Program-made: the position numbers and the translations under genes | Assembly: GCA_902621345.1 (NCBI GenBank) | Contig: CACNLV010000001.1 | Span: 62,001 to 126,000 of the forward strand | Length of the DNA: 64,000 bases | Reading direction: 5' to 3' | Origin: an uncultured Pelagibacteraceae bacterium | GTDB lineage: Bacteria > Pseudomonadota > Alphaproteobacteria > Pelagibacterales > Pelagibacteraceae | The notes under the pieces: generated by a model | What the model was told of the DNA's origin: nothing | What the model saw: only the letters and a program-made list of their open reading frames with translations | Database searches by the model: none | Part shown: positions 23,146 through 32,383 of the stretch, piece after piece | Layout of the letters: each line of letters starts with the position of its first letter | Position numbering within the stretch: the stretch's first letter is position 1

Positions 23146-24222
23146 ATGAAATTTAAAAAATTCAATATTGATGCCTATGAGCCAGGTAAATCTAGTGTTA
23201 ATAATTTGAAAAAGGTTATTAAATTATCAGCTAATGAGTCCGCTCTTGGTATGAGCTCTAAAGTAAAAAAAATAATATCAAATAAAAACATCAATTTTTC
23301 TAGATACCCGGATGGAAAATCTAAGGTGCTCAGGTCTCAAATCTCAAAGAAATTTAAATGTGATAAAGACAGAGTTATTTGTGGGGCTGGATCTGATGAA
23401 GTTATTCAGATGTTATGTCAATTATTTTTAAGATCAAAAGATGAAGTAATTGTTCCCCAATTTAGTTTTTTAATGTACAGAATTTATTCAAAAATAGTAG
23501 GTGCAAAAGTAATATTTGCTAAAGAAAAAAACTATAAAATCTCAATTTCAGAAATAATTAAAAAAGTTACAAAAAAAACTAAAATTGTTTTCTTAGCAAA
23601 TCCAAATAACCCGACAGGAACTTATTTGACTGAAATTGAACTTATTGAATTAAGAAAAAAACTTAGAAAAGATATTTTACTAGTAGTAGATGATGCTTAT
23701 GCAGAATATATGAAAAATCATGATTACAAATCAGGTTTAGATTTATTTAAGAAAAAAGAGAATGTTTTTATTTTAAGGACATTCTCGAAAATTTATGGAT
23801 TATCATCATTAAGAATAGGATGGGGATATGGGTCAAAAAAAATTATAAAGTCCCTTAATATTATCAAACCCCCATTTAATGTTAACGAGGTAGCCCAAAA
23901 GGCAGCAGTCGAGTCTCTTAAAGACAATAAATTTATTTCTCGTTCAATTAGCCATAACATTTTTTATGCAAAAAAAATAAAAAACTTTTTGAAAAACTAT
24001 GAAATTAATTCTAATAAAATTTCAGCTAATTTTTTACTTTTGGATTTTTCAAAATGTAGAATTAAAGCTAAATATTTTTACGAAAAACTAAAGAATAAAG
24101 GAATAATTTTAAGATCAACAGAGGATGGGTACAGAATAAAAAATATGTTGAGATTAACAGTGGGTTCAAAAACTGATAATATAAAATTTATGAGAGCAGC
24201 TGAAAGTATATTTAAAAAATGA
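23146..24222 (+). CDS. hisC: histidinol-phosphate/aromatic aminotransferase
   Basis: Fold-type I PLP aminotransferase of the HisC family. Visible motifs are the substrate/PLP loop LSANESALG, GAGSDEVIQML, ANPNNPTGTY, the internal-aldimine Lys in RTFSKIYGLSSLRIGWGYG (about 215) and the C-terminal MLRLTVGS. The length of 358 aa is normal. Because it overlaps tyrA by four bases (ATGA), it may transaminate prephenate or 4-hydroxyphenylpyruvate rather than, or as well as, imidazole-acetol phosphate. The family assignment is firm, the substrate is not. The 202-base gap upstream is shared with the divergent metX leader. Confidence 0.85.
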   Translation: MKFKKFNIDAYEPGKSSVNNLKKVIKLSANESALGMSSKVKKIISNKNINFSRYPDGKSKVLRSQISKKFKCDKDRVICGAGSDEVIQMLCQLFLRSKDEVIVPQFSFLMYRIYSKIVGAKVIFAKEKNYKISISEIIKKVTKKTKIVFLANPNNPTGTYLTEIELIELRKKLRKDILLVVDDAYAEYMKNHDYKSGLDLFKKKENVFILRTFSKIYGLSSLRIGWGYGSKKIIKSLNIIKPPFNVNEVAQKAAVESLKDNKFISRSISHNIFYAKKIKNFLKNYEINSNKISANFLLLDFSKCRIKAKYFYEKLKNKGIILRSTEDGYRIKNMLRLTVGSKTDNIKFMRAAESIFKK

Positions 24223-25115
24223 AAAATATATTGATTATTGGCTGTGGTCTATTAGGTTCATCCTTGGTCAGAAAAATTTCCAAAAAAAAAATTTCAAAAA
24301 AAATTTTCATTTATGAAAAATCAAAAAAAAACATTGAAAAAATAAAAAAACTTAAATTGAAAGGTACTATTGTAAAAAAATTAAATGATATAGTACCACA
24401 TGCAAATTTTATTATTTTTTGTACACCAATGAGTGAATATAAAAAAATAATTTTAAAAATTAATGATTATCTTTCATGTGATCACATAATCACGGACGTT
24501 GGTTCAGCAAAACTAAAATCTAATGAAATAATAAGAAAAAATTTAAAAAAAAAAATATTTTGGACTCCAAGTCACCCTATTGCGGGGTCTGAGGTAAGTG
24601 GGCCTGAAAACGGGAAAGAGGATTTATTCGAAAATAAATGGTGTGTTTTAATAAAAGATAAAAAAACTAATATTAAACATTTAAATTTTTTAAAATCTTT
24701 CTGGAAAAAGGTAGGCTCTAAAACTGTTGTAATGAATTCTGAAAAACATGATAAGATCTTTTCAATGACAAGTCATTTGCCACATTTAATTGCTTATAAT
24801 CTTGTAAAATCCGCTCAAGATTTTGAGAAAAAACAGAGATACAATTTGATTAAATATAGCGCAGGTGGTTTACGAGATTTCTCAAGAATAGCTGCATCAA
24901 ATGAAATAATGTGGAGAGATATTTTTTTTAATAATAAAAAAAATGTATCAAAAGCAATTGATATTTTTGTTAAAAATCTTCATTCTTTTAAGAGAGACAT
25001 TATCTCAGGTAATAGTAAATCAGTTATTAAAAAATTAACTCAAACAAAAAAGGTAAGATCTAAAATCATTAAATTGAAACAAGATACTAGCAAACCAGAC
25101 TTTGGAAGAAATTAG
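24219..25115 (+). CDS. tyrA: prephenate dehydrogenase (or arogenate dehydrogenase)
   Basis: NAD(P)-dependent enzyme of tyrosine synthesis. The N-terminal Rossmann motif is IIGCGLLGSSLVRK; family segments TDVGSAK, SHPIAGSEVSGPENG and MTSHLPHLIAYNLV are present, followed by the helical dimerisation domain with SAGGLRDFSRIAASNEIMWRDI. The 298 aa correspond to the dehydrogenase domain alone, with no chorismate mutase or ACT domain. The preceding aminotransferase overlaps it, which fits a tyrosine branch. Prephenate versus arogenate preference cannot be read. Confidence 0.92.
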   Translation: MKNILIIGCGLLGSSLVRKISKKKISKKIFIYEKSKKNIEKIKKLKLKGTIVKKLNDIVPHANFIIFCTPMSEYKKIILKINDYLSCDHIITDVGSAKLKSNEIIRKNLKKKIFWTPSHPIAGSEVSGPENGKEDLFENKWCVLIKDKKTNIKHLNFLKSFWKKVGSKTVVMNSEKHDKIFSMTSHLPHLIAYNLVKSAQDFEKKQRYNLIKYSAGGLRDFSRIAASNEIMWRDIFFNNKKNVSKAIDIFVKNLHSFKRDIISGNSKSVIKKLTQTKKVRSKIIKLKQDTSKPDFGRN

Positions 25116-25864
25116 TATTTTTTGATATTACTGATTTTTTTAATATTCAAGCTAGCTGTTTTTTTGATCAATTTAATAGCAAATTTTGTTGGCATTATTA
25201 CGACTTTTTTTCTGGGGCCATAAGCATGAATAAACTGCTGTTGATTAAGGCACATTCCCACATGTCCTTTCCAAAAGATAATATCTCCCTCTGACAAATT
25301 TTTACTTATTTTTTTTTTACAATATTTTGCTTGATCTTTTGAGTCTCTAGGAAAAAAAGTTCTATTGTAATGATAGTATATTTGTATTAACGCAGAACAA
25401 TCAATACCTTCAGATGTCTTACCACCCCATTTATATTTAGAATTGAGAAATAATTTTAAAATTTTTTTATAATTTTTTTCAAAATGTGTTATTTCTCTTA
25501 AGTCCTTATTTCTTAACCATTTATTATCTTCAAATTGAACAAAAGCTTTATTTTTACTTATTACAGTTATTCCTGATGCAAAATATAAGAATTGATTTGT
25601 TGGTAAAAATTTTTTTTTTACTTTTTTATAAATTTTGGTTTTTAACTTATATACCTTTTTAATTGGTTTAAATTTTTTTTTGAAATTATTATTTTTTATA
25701 AAACCAATATAATTATCATAACTAGTTTTGATTTTTAACCAACTTTTTTTCTTTGATAATATTCTAAACTTTTCTCCGTATATTAGTTGTGAACTAACCT
25801 CTGCTTTACTAGATGGTTTAGTATATAAGTTTGATATAGATGTATTTAAGAAATTGTATTTCAT
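25112..25864 (-). CDS. NlpC/P60 peptidase with N-terminal SH3b domain
   Basis: Cysteine peptidase of the NlpC/P60 family, which cuts D-Glu-diamino acid bonds in peptidoglycan peptides. An SH3b-like domain (about 1-60, YTKPSSKAEVSSQLIYGEKFRIL) precedes the catalytic domain. The catalytic Cys is in YKWGGKTSEGIDCSALIQ (about 156), His in KGHVGMCL (about 201) and the third polar residue in IHAYG (His at about 213). No signal peptide is visible, so it is likely cytoplasmic, like YkfC-type recycling enzymes. It directly abuts ampG, which imports muropeptides; that link supports a recycling role but is inference. It converges on tyrA (4-base overlap). Confidence 0.85.
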   Translation of the reverse strand: MKYNFLNTSISNLYTKPSSKAEVSSQLIYGEKFRILSKKKSWLKIKTSYDNYIGFIKNNNFKKKFKPIKKVYKLKTKIYKKVKKKFLPTNQFLYFASGITVISKNKAFVQFEDNKWLRNKDLREITHFEKNYKKILKLFLNSKYKWGGKTSEGIDCSALIQIYYHYNRTFFPRDSKDQAKYCKKKISKNLSEGDIIFWKGHVGMCLNQQQFIHAYGPRKKVVIMPTKFAIKLIKKTASLNIKKISNIKKY

Positions 25865-27325
25865 TTAATTTTTTATTGGAGCCACTCTACCAATCCAAAA
25901 TATTAAAATGAGAACAGGCAATCCTAAAAGAGCAGTTAAAGAAAAAAAATATGGATATCCCATAATGTCGACCCAGCTACCAGCATATCCTGCAATTAAT
26001 TTAGGTAAAAATAACATTATGGAGCTGAATAAAGCATATTGTGTTGCAGTAAACTTAATTGAGGTTAAGCCTGATAAGTAGATTACGAAGGCAGCTCCAG
26101 CAAATCCACTAGATATGTTATCAGCTGTTATCACCGCAATTAAAAAGTTAATACTGATTGGAGATACTGCTAACCATGCAAACAACAAATTACTTAAAGC
26201 AGCAATCAAGGCACCAAAGAATAAGCATTTCATTGTACCAAATTTATATGAGCAATAACCCCCAATAAATCCACCAAATATTGTAGCAAAAACCCCAAAA
26301 AATTTTGAATAAGTTGCAATGTCTGAAATTTTATAACCTTTTTCTAAATAGAATATATTTGCCATAACCCCCATTACGATATCAGCAATTCTATATAGCG
26401 AAATTAAAATAAGTATTAAAAATGCAAATTTTCCATATCTTTGAACAAAATTTAAAATTGGACCCATATAACTCTTTGAAATTTTATTTTTGGGAGCAAA
26501 TTGAATCAATATAAGTAAAGAAATGATCAAATACGAAAAAACAAAACAGATTATTAATCTTAATAATGAAAACAAAAAATTTATTAAAACATCTTTTTTT
26601 TCAAAAGGGCTATCTATAACTGAGTACAAATAAATAAAACCTATAAGAGCAATAAAGATAGTTATTAGAAATTTTAAATGATTGTCAGAATTTAAATTTC
26701 TTTTTAATTTTGGCTCATCTGAGATGAAAGTTGCAAAAACTCCAACAAACATAAATAAAGACATGATTAGATAAACTTTTTTCCATACGTTTTGGTCATA
26801 GATTTCTGTCCCAAAAAAGGATGCTAACCACAAACTACCAGCACCTGCAACAAGCATCGCAATTCTATAACCAGCGATATACATAGATGATAACGGACCT
26901 TGCAAAGATTGTGGAGCGGACTCAATTCTAAAAGCATCAATCAGAATATCTTGAGTTGCACTAAAAAAGGCTAGAATTGTAATGAATAAAGCTGTAAAAT
27001 ACAGATTTTCTTTGGGATCTGTAAATGCAGTTAATATTAATGCAGTAATAATTAAAAATTGAGAAAACAAAAGCCAGCTTCTTCTATGACCAAATTTTTT
27101 AAACATCGGTAATTTGTAATTATCTACAAGTGGTGACCATAGATATTTAAATGCATACGCAAATCCAGCCCAGCTGAATAATGTTACAGTGCTCCTACTT
27201 ATTCCTGCTTTAACAAGCCAAACCGAAAGGGTTGAAAAAACCAGCAATATTGGAAGTCCAGATGAAAATCCTAAACAAATCATCTTTAAAGGTTTTTTTT
27301 CAAAAAAAATATTAATATTTTTCAT
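25865..27325 (-). CDS. ampG: AmpG-family muropeptide permease (MFS)
   Basis: Twelve-plus transmembrane MFS carrier of the AmpG type, which imports GlcNAc-anhydroMurNAc peptides for recycling. The N-terminus LKMICLGFSSGLPILLVFSTLSVWLVKAGISRSTVTLFSWAGFAYAFKYLWSPLVD and the following FGHRRSWLL and ATQDILIDAFRIE are the AmpG/PAT1-type hallmarks. The length of 486 aa is normal. It stands between trkH (3-base gap) and the NlpC/P60 gene (no gap), and so is probably co-transcribed with both. Transport of other sugars or peptides cannot be excluded. Confidence 0.88.
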   Translation of the reverse strand: MKNINIFFEKKPLKMICLGFSSGLPILLVFSTLSVWLVKAGISRSTVTLFSWAGFAYAFKYLWSPLVDNYKLPMFKKFGHRRSWLLFSQFLIITALILTAFTDPKENLYFTALFITILAFFSATQDILIDAFRIESAPQSLQGPLSSMYIAGYRIAMLVAGAGSLWLASFFGTEIYDQNVWKKVYLIMSLFMFVGVFATFISDEPKLKRNLNSDNHLKFLITIFIALIGFIYLYSVIDSPFEKKDVLINFLFSLLRLIICFVFSYLIISLLILIQFAPKNKISKSYMGPILNFVQRYGKFAFLILILISLYRIADIVMGVMANIFYLEKGYKISDIATYSKFFGVFATIFGGFIGGYCSYKFGTMKCLFFGALIAALSNLLFAWLAVSPISINFLIAVITADNISSGFAGAAFVIYLSGLTSIKFTATQYALFSSIMLFLPKLIAGYAGSWVDIMGYPYFFSLTALLGLPVLILIFWIGRVAPIKN

Positions 27326-27328
27326 AAT

Positions 27329-28768
27329 TTAATTTCTCCAGAATGAGGGTAAAAATAAAACCAATATGGCAAATAATTCTAGTCTTCCTAAAATCATTCC
27401 TAAACACAATATCCATTTTGATATGTTTGGTATCGAGGAAAAATCCCCATTGGGACCTATGGTTGAACCTAAACCTGGTCCAACATTGGATATTGATGTA
27501 GCTGCTCCAGAAATTGAAGTCACAAAATCTAGTCCGGTTAATGATAGCATCACAGCCAGAAGAAAAAATATAATTAGATATAAATAAATAAAAGAAATTA
27601 TTGAAGAAATAAATTTATTATCGATTGGGTTTTGATCATACTTAAGAATAAAAACTCCTTTTGGATAAATAATTTTCTTTAAATTATTAATCACAAAAGA
27701 GTATAAAATTTGGATTCTAAATATTTTAACACCACATGTTGTCGAACCTGCGCAGCCACCTATAAACATTAATATTAAGAATAATACGAGCGAAAAACTT
27801 CCCCAACTATCAAATTGAGCATTAACATAACCTGTGCCGGTTAATATTGAAATTACATTAAATAACACTGCAATAAAATCAAATTTAATTGAACCATTAA
27901 AATTCAAATAAATCGATAAAATTACTATTGAAAAAAAGACTATTTTTAAAAATGTTTTGATTTGTATATCTTTGAAAAAAATTTCTCTATCTCCATTTAA
28001 AAATTTTATGTAGGAAATAAAGGGAATACTCCCTAATAATATGAAAATTATTGCAGAACTTTCGATAAATCTACTATTAAAGAAACCTAACGACTCATTA
28101 TAGTTCGAAAATCCACCGGTAGCTATTGTTGTCATAGAGTGAGTTATACTATCAAAAAAATTCATCCCAAAGATTTTGTAAGACGTTGCACAAAATATTG
28201 TTAGTGTTGTGTAAACAAGTATTAATCTTAATGCTATTTCTTTTGATTTGGGTAGAATTTTTTCAGATGAGTCATTATTTGAAATTTTAAAAAGTTGCAT
28301 ACCACCAACATTCATAATTGGCATCAATGTGATTGCCATTACTATGATACCAATGCCACCCAACCACTGAAGTAACGCTCTCCATAATAAAATACTTCTT
28401 GGCATATCCTCAAGGTTAGAAATAATAGTGGAGCCTGTAGTAGTGATACCAGACATGCTCTCAAAAAATGCATTTGTAAATGAAAAACTAATACTTGAGA
28501 ACAAAAATGGAAGTGAACCGAATATAGCAATACTTAACCAAGACAAAGCAGTTAATAAAAAGGCCTGCTGAAGATTTAATTTTTTATTGTGATCTAGGTT
28601 TGATAGAAAAAATAAAGTTCCAAAAATAATTGTTACTATTGAAGCACCAAAAAAGGAGGAATCAATTTCATTATATAAAAATTGCACACCAACTGGAATG
28701 AACATAAAAATTCCGAGTATTATTTGCAGAATTCCAAGTGTGAAAAAAACAGTTTTATAATTAGACAT
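27329..28768 (-). CDS. trkH: Trk-type potassium uptake channel subunit TrkH
   Basis: Inner-membrane K+ translocating subunit of the Trk/Ktr superfamily with four pore-loop repeats. Visible selectivity-loop segments are SGITTTGST, TIATGGFSNYNES, GTGYVNAQFDSWG and SNVGPGLGS, and the GCAGSTTCGVKIFR cytoplasmic element is conserved. The length of 479 aa is typical. No trkA is in the window, so the regulatory NAD-binding subunit must be elsewhere. The gene is divergent from lysS. Confidence 0.95.
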   Translation of the reverse strand: MSNYKTVFFTLGILQIILGIFMFIPVGVQFLYNEIDSSFFGASIVTIIFGTLFFLSNLDHNKKLNLQQAFLLTALSWLSIAIFGSLPFLFSSISFSFTNAFFESMSGITTTGSTIISNLEDMPRSILLWRALLQWLGGIGIIVMAITLMPIMNVGGMQLFKISNNDSSEKILPKSKEIALRLILVYTTLTIFCATSYKIFGMNFFDSITHSMTTIATGGFSNYNESLGFFNSRFIESSAIIFILLGSIPFISYIKFLNGDREIFFKDIQIKTFLKIVFFSIVILSIYLNFNGSIKFDFIAVLFNVISILTGTGYVNAQFDSWGSFSLVLFLILMFIGGCAGSTTCGVKIFRIQILYSFVINNLKKIIYPKGVFILKYDQNPIDNKFISSIISFIYLYLIIFFLLAVMLSLTGLDFVTSISGAATSISNVGPGLGSTIGPNGDFSSIPNISKWILCLGMILGRLELFAILVLFLPSFWRN

Positions 28769-28856
28769 TTTGAAAGAACATTATTTTATGGTAAATAAAT
28801 TTCAACTCTATAAGAATTATGTTGTTCGTTATTTAGAGAATTTATTAAGTTTATTA

Positions 28857-30419
28857 ATGATAAAAAAAGAAAATTTAGACAAAACAAGTGCATGGCCTTT
28901 TGTTGAGGCGAAAAAAATGCTTCTAGAAAGAAAGTCCATAATAGAGAAAAAAGGTAAAATTACTCTACAAACAGGTTACGGCCCTAGTGGACTTCCTCAT
29001 ATAGGTACTTTTGGTGAAGTTGCCAGGACCTCAATGGTTGTTAATGCCTTGAAACATCTTACCGATCTTCCTACTGAAATTATTACTTTTTCTGATGATA
29101 TGGATGGACTTAGAAAAGTTCCAGATAATGTTCCGAATAAAGATTTGCTTGAAGAAAACTTACATAAACCGCTAACTAAAGTTCCAGACCCGTTTGAAAA
29201 ATTTGATAGCTTTGGAGAGCATAATAATCAAATGCTTAAAAATTTTTTAGATAATTTTAACTTTAAATATAGTTTTAAAAGTTCAACAAAACTCTACAGG
29301 TCAGGTTTTTTTAATTCATCACTTCAAGAAATTTTAAAAAATTATGATGGAATTATGAATATTATATTGCCAACCTTGGGAAAGGAGCGTCAGAAAACAT
29401 ATTGTCCTTTTTTACCTATTTGTCCTGATACAGGTCATGTTTTAGAAATTCCGATGAAAGAAATAAATAAAGAAAAATCGATAATAATTTTCGATAATAA
29501 TGGGAAAGATTTAGAGATAAGTATTCTAGATGGCAATTGCAAGCTTCAATGGAAAGTAGATTGGGCGATGAGATGGTATGCTTTAGATGTAGATTTTGAG
29601 ATGTATGGAAAAGATCTTATTGAGAGCGCAATTTTATCCTCAAAAATTATAAAACTAATAGGAAAAACAAACCCATCTGGATTCGCTTATGAATTATTTT
29701 TGGATGAAAAAGGGGAGAAAATTTCTAAATCAAAGGGAAATGGAATTACGATTGATCAATGGCTAAAATATGCTTCACCAGAAAGTCTTTCTTTATATAT
29801 GTATCAAAATCCTAAAAGAGCTAAAAAACTTTATAAAGAAATTGTTTCAAAAACTGTTGATGAATATCTAGAATTATTGGATAAGGCGAAAAATCAAGAT
29901 GATTTCAAGTTGCTAATGAATCCTGTATGGCATGTACATGATAGTAAAGTTCCTGAAGAAAAAATGATAATGTCTTTTTCAATGCTTTTAAATCTTGTTG
30001 AAACCAGTAATGCTGACAGTAAAGAGCTTCTATGGAAATTTGTAAAGAAATATAAAAAAGATATTGAGGAAAAAGATTATCCAATTTTTAATGATTTAGT
30101 AGGATATGCAATTAAATATTTTAACGATGTCATAAAAAAACAAAAAAAATATAAAATACCCAATAATGATGAAAAAATTGCACTTAAGGCTTTAGTTAGC
30201 ACATTAGATAATTGTAATGATGAAATGTCACCAGAGGATATCCAAACATTAATTTATTCAACTGGTAAAGAAAATGGATACTCAAAAAATTTAAGAGACT
30301 GGTTTAAATTAATCTATGAGGTCGTTTTCGGTGACCAAAATGGACCACGAATGGGATTTTTTATAAGTTTTTTTGGTGTCCAAGAAACAAAAGATCTTAT
30401 ACAAAAAAGAGTAAAATGA
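28857..30419 (+). CDS. lysK: lysyl-tRNA synthetase, class I
   Basis: Class I aminoacyl-tRNA synthetase of the archaeal/alphaproteobacterial type, charging tRNA-Lys. The HIGH equivalent is PSGLPHIGTFGEVARTSMV (about 48-51) and the KMSKS equivalent is GEKISKSKGNGITIDQWL (about 288). The track ORF starts at 28770, but conserved homology begins with TSAWPFVEAKKML, which favours the ATG at 28857 (520 aa). The preceding 29 codons look like leader sequence, and neither start has a clear Shine-Dalgarno. No class II LysS is seen here. The stop overlaps the pyrD ATG by four bases. Confidence 0.93.
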   Translation: MIKKENLDKTSAWPFVEAKKMLLERKSIIEKKGKITLQTGYGPSGLPHIGTFGEVARTSMVVNALKHLTDLPTEIITFSDDMDGLRKVPDNVPNKDLLEENLHKPLTKVPDPFEKFDSFGEHNNQMLKNFLDNFNFKYSFKSSTKLYRSGFFNSSLQEILKNYDGIMNIILPTLGKERQKTYCPFLPICPDTGHVLEIPMKEINKEKSIIIFDNNGKDLEISILDGNCKLQWKVDWAMRWYALDVDFEMYGKDLIESAILSSKIIKLIGKTNPSGFAYELFLDEKGEKISKSKGNGITIDQWLKYASPESLSLYMYQNPKRAKKLYKEIVSKTVDEYLELLDKAKNQDDFKLLMNPVWHVHDSKVPEEKMIMSFSMLLNLVETSNADSKELLWKFVKKYKKDIEEKDYPIFNDLVGYAIKYFNDVIKKQKKYKIPNNDEKIALKALVSTLDNCNDEMSPEDIQTLIYSTGKENGYSKNLRDWFKLIYEVVFGDQNGPRMGFFISFFGVQETKDLIQKRVK

Positions 30420-31462
30420 TGTTTTCAAATTTAAGATCTTTGATTTTTAAATTAGATCCAGAGACAGCCCATAATTTGGCTATAAAATCACTAAAATTTA
30501 ATTTTATCCCAAATATTTTAGATCGCGAAAAAAATAATCCCTTGTTTGAAACAAAACTATTTAATAAAAAATTAGAAAATCCTATTGGTATGGCAGCAGG
30601 TTTTGATAAAAATGCTGAAGTATACAATTCATTATTTAAATTGGGGTTCGGATTTGTAGAGGTAGGTACTATAACTCCTTTAAAGCAATACGGAAATCCT
30701 AAACCAAGAGTATTTAGATTAGAAGAGGATGAGGCATTAATAAATAGACTTGGATTTAATAACTCAGGTGCAGAAAATATAGTCCATAGAATTAAATCTA
30801 ATAAACAAATTGGTTTACTAGGTATAAATATTGGACCAAATAAAGATTCTGAAAATAGACTTGAGGACTATTTAAAGTGTCTTAAAACTTTCCATAATGT
30901 TGCTGATTATATTACTATAAATATTTCTTCACCAAATACTGAAGATCTACGAAATTTTCACGATCAATCAAAATTAAATAAATTGTTAAAAGAAATAGAG
31001 AATGAAAAAAAAGAATTAAATTCAACAGTTCCATTAGCAGTAAAAGTTTCTCCTGATATAGAAGATAAAGAAATTAATAACATTTCAGAGGTATTATTAA
31101 ATAACAACATTGAGGTTGTGATTATCTCAAATACTTCGGACTCAACTAGGGATAGTTTAAATAATATACAAAAGCATCAAAAAGGGGGTCTATCTGGAAA
31201 ACCAATTGAGGAAAAATCTACTAATTTAATTAATAAATTTTACAAAATTCTCAATGGAAGAATTAAAATTATAGGTGTTGGTGGGGTTGATTCAGGAAAA
31301 AGCGCTTATGAAAAATTTTTAGCGGGTGCCAATTATGTTCAACTTTACACAGGGATGGTTTATAGAGGCCCTAATATTGTAAATTTAATTAAAAAAGAGC
31401 TTAAAGAATTACTGATAAAAGACGGTGTTAAGAATTTCTCAGAAATTATAGGAAAAAAATAA
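30416..31462 (+). CDS. pyrD: dihydroorotate dehydrogenase (quinone), class 2
   Basis: Membrane-associated FMN enzyme that oxidises dihydroorotate to orotate with quinone in pyrimidine synthesis. The N-terminal quinone-tunnel helix region (LRSLIFKLDPETAHNLAIKSLKF), NPIGMAAGFDKNAEVYNSLFKLGFGFVEVGTITP, the INISSPNTEDLRNFH catalytic-Ser region and GVGGVDSGKSAYEKFLAGANYVQLYTGMVYRGP are all diagnostic of class 2. The length of 348 aa is normal. The start overlaps the lysK stop (ATGA). Confidence 0.96.
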   Translation: MMFSNLRSLIFKLDPETAHNLAIKSLKFNFIPNILDREKNNPLFETKLFNKKLENPIGMAAGFDKNAEVYNSLFKLGFGFVEVGTITPLKQYGNPKPRVFRLEEDEALINRLGFNNSGAENIVHRIKSNKQIGLLGINIGPNKDSENRLEDYLKCLKTFHNVADYITINISSPNTEDLRNFHDQSKLNKLLKEIENEKKELNSTVPLAVKVSPDIEDKEINNISEVLLNNNIEVVIISNTSDSTRDSLNNIQKHQKGGLSGKPIEEKSTNLINKFYKILNGRIKIIGVGGVDSGKSAYEKFLAGANYVQLYTGMVYRGPNIVNLIKKELKELLIKDGVKNFSEIIGKK

Positions 31463-31480
31463 AATTCAAATTTTATAAAC

Positions 31481-31511
31481 TTGACGCAAGCATTTTCTAA
31501 TCTTATATAAT
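31481..31511 (+). promoter_or_regulatory. promoter of rpmB
   Basis: TTGACG (31481-31486) is followed after 17 bases by TATATAAT (31504-31511). The transcription start is expected about 31516-31518, only 3-5 bases before the rpmB ATG at 31521. No Shine-Dalgarno fits between, so the mRNA may be leaderless. Confidence 0.6.
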
Positions 31512-31520
31512 CGAATTGCT

Positions 31521-31835
31521 ATGTCAAAAAAATGTGAACTTACTGGAAAAATTCCAATGAAAGGTCATAATGTTAGTCACGCTAACAATAAGACAAAAAG
31601 AAGATTTTTGCCAAATTTAAAAAAAGTTAAGTTCACAAGTGAACTTTTAAAAAGAAGTTTAAAATTAACAGTCAGCAATGCTGGAGTAAGATCAGTTGAT
31701 AAGAAAGGAAGCTTTGATGAATTTTTAAAGACTGTAAAAAATAAAAATTTATCACCAAGATTGAAAAAATTAAAAAAAAGCCTTTTAATTAAATCACCAT
31801 TTCAAAAAAAAATAATCCAATCTAAAAACGCCTAA
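31521..31835 (+). CDS. rpmB: 50S ribosomal protein L28
   Basis: Large-subunit ribosomal protein. [35 protein letters not shown] is the L28 signature, and [22 protein letters not shown] completes the family pattern. At 104 aa it is longer than the 78-aa E. coli protein, as is usual in alphaproteobacteria. It has its own promoter after pyrD. Its stop shares one base with the following transporter start (TAATG), so the two are coupled. Confidence 0.96.
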   Translation: MSKKCELTGKIPMKGHNVSHANNKTKRRFLPNLKKVKFTSELLKRSLKLTVSNAGVRSVDKKGSFDEFLKTVKNKNLSPRLKKLKKSLLIKSPFQKKIIQSKNA

Positions 31836-32383
31836 TGAATAAATTATTTTTATTACTCTCATTGATTATGGGAGTTGTGGTTTTAGCCTCAAACTACTTA
31901 GTTCAGTTCCCAATTAATTATTATGGTTTAGAAGAGCTATTAACTTATGGTGCTTTTAGTTATCCCATTGCCTTCTTAATCACAGACTTGGCTAATAGAT
32001 CTTTTGGAAAAATTGTGGCTAGAAAGATTGTATATATTGGTTTTACTATAGGAATTTTGTTTACATTAATATTCTCGACAAATTTTACTGATCTGATTTC
32101 AATAAGAATTGCAATAGGATCAGGGACAGCATTTATAATTGCCCAACTTTTAGACGTTCAAATTTTTGATCAGTTGAGAAAAAGAAAATGGTACATAGCT
32201 CCTTTAACATCGTCTTTAATTGGCTCAACAGTAGATACTTTTCTGTTCTTCTCGATATCATTTTATGGAACAGGAATACCTTGGACCACTCTTTCATTAG
32301 GAGATTTAGCAGTTAAAATTTTTGTTGCCTTAGTTATGCTTATACCTTTTAGACTACTATTGGGCACATTAAAAGCAGCCTAA
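31835..32383 (+). CDS. yhhQ: queuosine precursor transporter, YhhQ/VUT family
   Basis: Small integral membrane protein of the ECF-like VUT family that takes up queuine precursors (preQ0/preQ1). About six hydrophobic segments; the family pattern NYYGLEELLTYGAFSYPIAFLITDLANRSFGKIVARKIVYIGF and IAQLLDVQIFDQLRKRKWYIAPLTSSLIGSTVDTFLFF is clear. The length of 182 aa is somewhat short. It is coupled to rpmB by TAATG and converges on aguA with no gap. Function follows from family only. Confidence 0.85.
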   Translation: MNKLFLLLSLIMGVVVLASNYLVQFPINYYGLEELLTYGAFSYPIAFLITDLANRSFGKIVARKIVYIGFTIGILFTLIFSTNFTDLISIRIAIGSGTAFIIAQLLDVQIFDQLRKRKWYIAPLTSSLIGSTVDTFLFFSISFYGTGIPWTTLSLGDLAVKIFVALVMLIPFRLLLGTLKAA

